8,266 nt of DNA from Coriobacteriia bacterium. Lineage in GTDB: Bacteria; Actinomycetota; Coriobacteriia; WRKU01; WQUG01. Shown piece by piece: positions 7,113 through 8,266 of this stretch. Numbering within the stretch: the first letter of the stretch is position 1; each line of letters starts with the position of its first letter. The stretch is from NCBI GenBank assembly GCA_009785705.1, contig WQVS01000067.1:1-8266 (forward strand), in the 5' to 3' direction. The notes under the pieces were generated by a model, which was given only the letters and a program-made list of their open reading frames with translations, did no database searches and was not told the DNA's origin. Made by a program: the position numbers and the translations under genes.

Positions 7113-7877
7113 ATGTTAAAGCAGTCCAAGCCATATATATCGATTCTGGCAAGCTTAATATTAGCCGCAACGCTGCTTCCCCTATCGCATGCTTATGCGA
7201 GTGACGCTGAGTACACGCTGGAACTCACCCCCTTTGAAGCAATCAATTACTATATCGCTCGTCATGCTGGTGCCTACTCAGTTGCTGTTACGGGCTTCCT
7301 TAGCCCCGAAGTAGAATTGCCTGCAAAGGTTGAGATAGCTGTCCCTGCAGGTTCAGAAATCATCTGGTTCAGTGAATTTTCGGGAGGCTTCATTTCTAAC
7401 GATCCAGAATTCACAGAACCCTTCAATATGCGCACCGAAGGAAATCTAGATATCTACACCGTGATAACGCAGTACAATCACGCCATACAAATTGAATATC
7501 ACTTAGAAGATGACCCCGTTACGCGTCTTTCACCGGGGCTTTACAGTCTTGCCATGGAATACACGCCTGTAGCAGACACTCCGATACTGCGCCTTATGAC
7601 AAATCTTCCTGCAGAGAGCTTGGTACAGGACTCAGACGTAGAGTTTATGGGAGAAAACGACGAGGGCTATCTTGTATTTATGCGCATCTACAATGATGTA
7701 CCCGCTTTCGCAGCAGTGCAAGGCGAAATCAGCCATCAACCCCCTGCTGGCCAAGGGACAGTTCTTGAAGGGGGCAGCTTGCTGGGTGGCCTAGGAATAG
7801 CCATTACTGCTGCAGTGACAGTTATTCTTGCAGCAACTATCTTTATTGTCTGGAGTAGTAAGCGACGAGCAGCCTAA
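7113..7877 (+). CDS. Membrane-anchored surface protein with short basic tail (partner B)
   Basis: The product is 254 residues and I recognise no named family. ATG 7113 has AAGAGGAG 7 bases upstream (7098-7105). Residues 1-29 are a signal peptide (likely cleavage after AYA). The extracytoplasmic part, about 30-220, alternates polar and hydrophobic residues as in a beta-sandwich and contains VAVTGFLSPEVELP, which parallels VTLTGIIDPYTPLP in partner A. A Gly/Pro linker precedes one membrane segment at about 225-247. The cytoplasmic end is short and basic (SSKRRAA), fitting an N-out, C-in topology. It has no Cys-based heme motif and no sortase signal. Its position next to the second cytochrome suggests a role in surface assembly or anchoring of cytochromes; this is inference. 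Confidence 0.85.
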   Translation: MLKQSKPYISILASLILAATLLPLSHAYASDAEYTLELTPFEAINYYIARHAGAYSVAVTGFLSPEVELPAKVEIAVPAGSEIIWFSEFSGGFISNDPEFTEPFNMRTEGNLDIYTVITQYNHAIQIEYHLEDDPVTRLSPGLYSLAMEYTPVADTPILRLMTNLPAESLVQDSDVEFMGENDEGYLVFMRIYNDVPAFAAVQGEISHQPPAGQGTVLEGGSLLGGLGIAITAAVTVILAATIFIVWSSKRRAA

Positions 7878-7923
7878 GGCTCATAACAATATGTAGAAAA
7901 AATGGAGACTTGTTGTTATTTAA

Positions 7924-7938
7924 TGCCAAAGCTTGGCA
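7924..7938. promoter_or_regulatory. Perfect 15-bp palindrome TGCCAA-N3-TTGGCA
   Basis: Six-base arms are perfectly inverted around AGC. No T-run follows, so a rho-independent terminator for partner B is unlikely, though a weak hairpin is possible. The half-site TGCCA/TGGCA recurs in the divergent promoter region (7018-7047), hinting at one regulator. Confidence 0.35.
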
Positions 7939-7977
7939 GAGGTTTGAGTTACGATGTCCACAGATGTTACCATTAAG

Positions 7978-7998
7978 TGCGCATATTTTGTATGCGCA
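7978..7998. promoter_or_regulatory. Perfect inverted repeat TGCGCATA / TATGCGCA
   Basis: Eight-base perfect arms surround a 5-base TTTTG loop; a G-T pair outside could extend the stem to nine. It lies about 110 bases before the first ATG of cytochrome 2. It may be an RNA hairpin in a long leader or a dimeric regulator site. Confidence 0.45.
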
Positions 7999-8063
7999 TG
8001 GAATTTTGTGCAATTTAAGCTTGAGTTGCCTGCACTTTATAGGGCAGCAAGGGTTTAAGTAAT

Positions 8064-8081
8064 TTGATTGAGTACAATCAA
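8064..8081 (+). promoter_or_regulatory. Inverted repeat overlapping a candidate -10 box of cytochrome 2
   Basis: TTGATTGAGTACAATCAA has perfect 7-base arms around AGTA and contains TACAAT (8073-8078), one base from the -10 consensus and 30 bases before ATG 8109. No good -35 box is visible at the usual distance. A regulator bound here would cover the promoter. If it is transcribed instead, it would form a 7-bp hairpin just before the SD. Confidence 0.4.
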
Positions 8082-8094
8082 TATCCTTCTCGGG

Positions 8095-8111
8095 AAAGGA
8101 GGTGCTTTATG
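8095..8111 (+). promoter_or_regulatory. Very strong SD and upstream in-frame ATG of cytochrome 2
   Basis: AAAGGAGGTG (8095-8104), identical to the site before cytochrome 1, lies 4 bases before ATG 8109. The frame runs 16 codons without a stop into ATG 8157. TCCTT (8084-8088) could pair with AAGGA (8096-8100) and mask part of this site. Confidence 0.6.
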
Positions 8112-8141
8112 AAGAGAAATAATTTTTTTGTAAGTAAATCT

Positions 8142-8156
8142 AAAGGAGAACTAAAC
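8142..8156 (+). promoter_or_regulatory. Second SD, deciding the signal-peptide start of cytochrome 2
   Basis: AAAGGAG (8142-8148) lies 8 bases before ATG 8157, which begins the signal peptide directly. It is the counterpart of the second SD of cytochrome 1 (3993-4001). Confidence 0.7.
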
Positions 8157-8266
8157 ATGAAGAGAACAATAGTAATTCTTGCTTTGGTAACTGCCTTCGT
8201 CTTTGCATTTGCGACAGTTGCTCAAGCTACTTTTAGAGGCTTTACGCCTATCCGTAATCAAGCAGA
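8157..8266 (+). CDS. N-terminus of a second secreted cytochrome (cytochrome 2, partial)
   Basis: The gene runs off the window after 36 complete codons. It encodes a signal peptide (MKRTIV, hydrophobic core, AQA cleavage site) and a mature start TFRGFTPIRNQ, nearly identical to TYRGFTPIRSQ of the heptaheme cytochrome at 4009. No heme motif is reached yet, so calling it a cytochrome rests on this similarity and the shared double-start leader. An in-frame ATG at 8109 would add 16 residues. Confidence 0.75.
   Translation, partial: MKRTIVILALVTAFVFAFATVAQATFRGFTPIRNQA

Larger units (their letters stand above)
7878..8094 (+). other. Palindrome-rich intergenic region before cytochrome 2
   Basis: This stretch of over 200 bases holds no gene. 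It contains several inverted repeats: ATAACAA/TTGTTAT (7883-7919), TGCCAAAGCTTGGCA (7924-7938), TGCGCATA/TATGCGCA (7978-7998), a bulged TTGCCTGC/GCAGCAA pair (8026-8050) and TTGATTG/CAATCAA (8064-8081). None matches a riboswitch class I recognise, including the c-di-GMP GEMM motif. They may be operators, a structured leader, or weak terminators for the preceding gene. Confidence 0.45.

Noticed and set aside
7004..7204. Small plus-strand frame overlapping the start of partner B
   Set aside because: It overlaps the well-supported start, SD and signal peptide of the 7113 gene in another frame and shows no protein-like pattern.
7878..8108. c-di-GMP (GEMM) riboswitch upstream of cytochrome 2
   Set aside because: Such riboswitches often precede cytochrome genes, but the conserved GEMM core was not found by eye; the hairpins present do not match it.

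Overview
The window looks like chromosomal DNA of a monoderm (single-membrane), probably anaerobic bacterium of moderate GC. The clues are a secreted coiled-coil NlpC/P60 peptidoglycan hydrolase next to a class A penicillin-binding protein, very strong Shine-Dalgarno (SD) sites, and exported multiheme c-type cytochromes with no outer-membrane machinery in view. A cytochrome-rich lineage of Actinomycetota (Coriobacteriia-like) or Firmicutes would fit, but this is inference and no marker gene settles it.

Layout: (1) 1-426, the 3' end of a gene with a Glu/Pro/Ala/Thr-rich repeat and a C-terminus faintly like the amidase GatA. (2) 561-3798, a two-gene cell-wall operon: a NlpC/P60 endopeptidase, then 25 bases later a bifunctional glycosyltransferase/transpeptidase. 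(3) 4009-5784, a secreted cytochrome with seven heme-binding motifs, ending at a strong bidirectional terminator (5836-5871). (4) 5892-6959 (minus) and 7113-7877 (plus), a divergent pair of signal-peptide plus C-terminal-anchor proteins that look like distant paralogs. (5) 7878-8108, a palindrome-rich intergenic region, then the first 110 bases of a second cytochrome, paralogous to the first in signal peptide and mature N-terminus.

Together, 3934-8266 looks like an extracellular electron-transfer locus: two exported cytochromes flanking two membrane-anchored partner proteins that could hold or organise them at the cell surface. The most distinctive signal is in the cytochrome leaders. Each has a near-perfect SD (AAAGGAGGTG) and an ATG, followed 60 or 48 bases later, in the same frame and with no stop between, by a second SD and the ATG of the signal peptide. 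This double-start arrangement is present in both copies although the codons between the two starts differ. It suggests either N-terminally extended preproteins or a translational control device.
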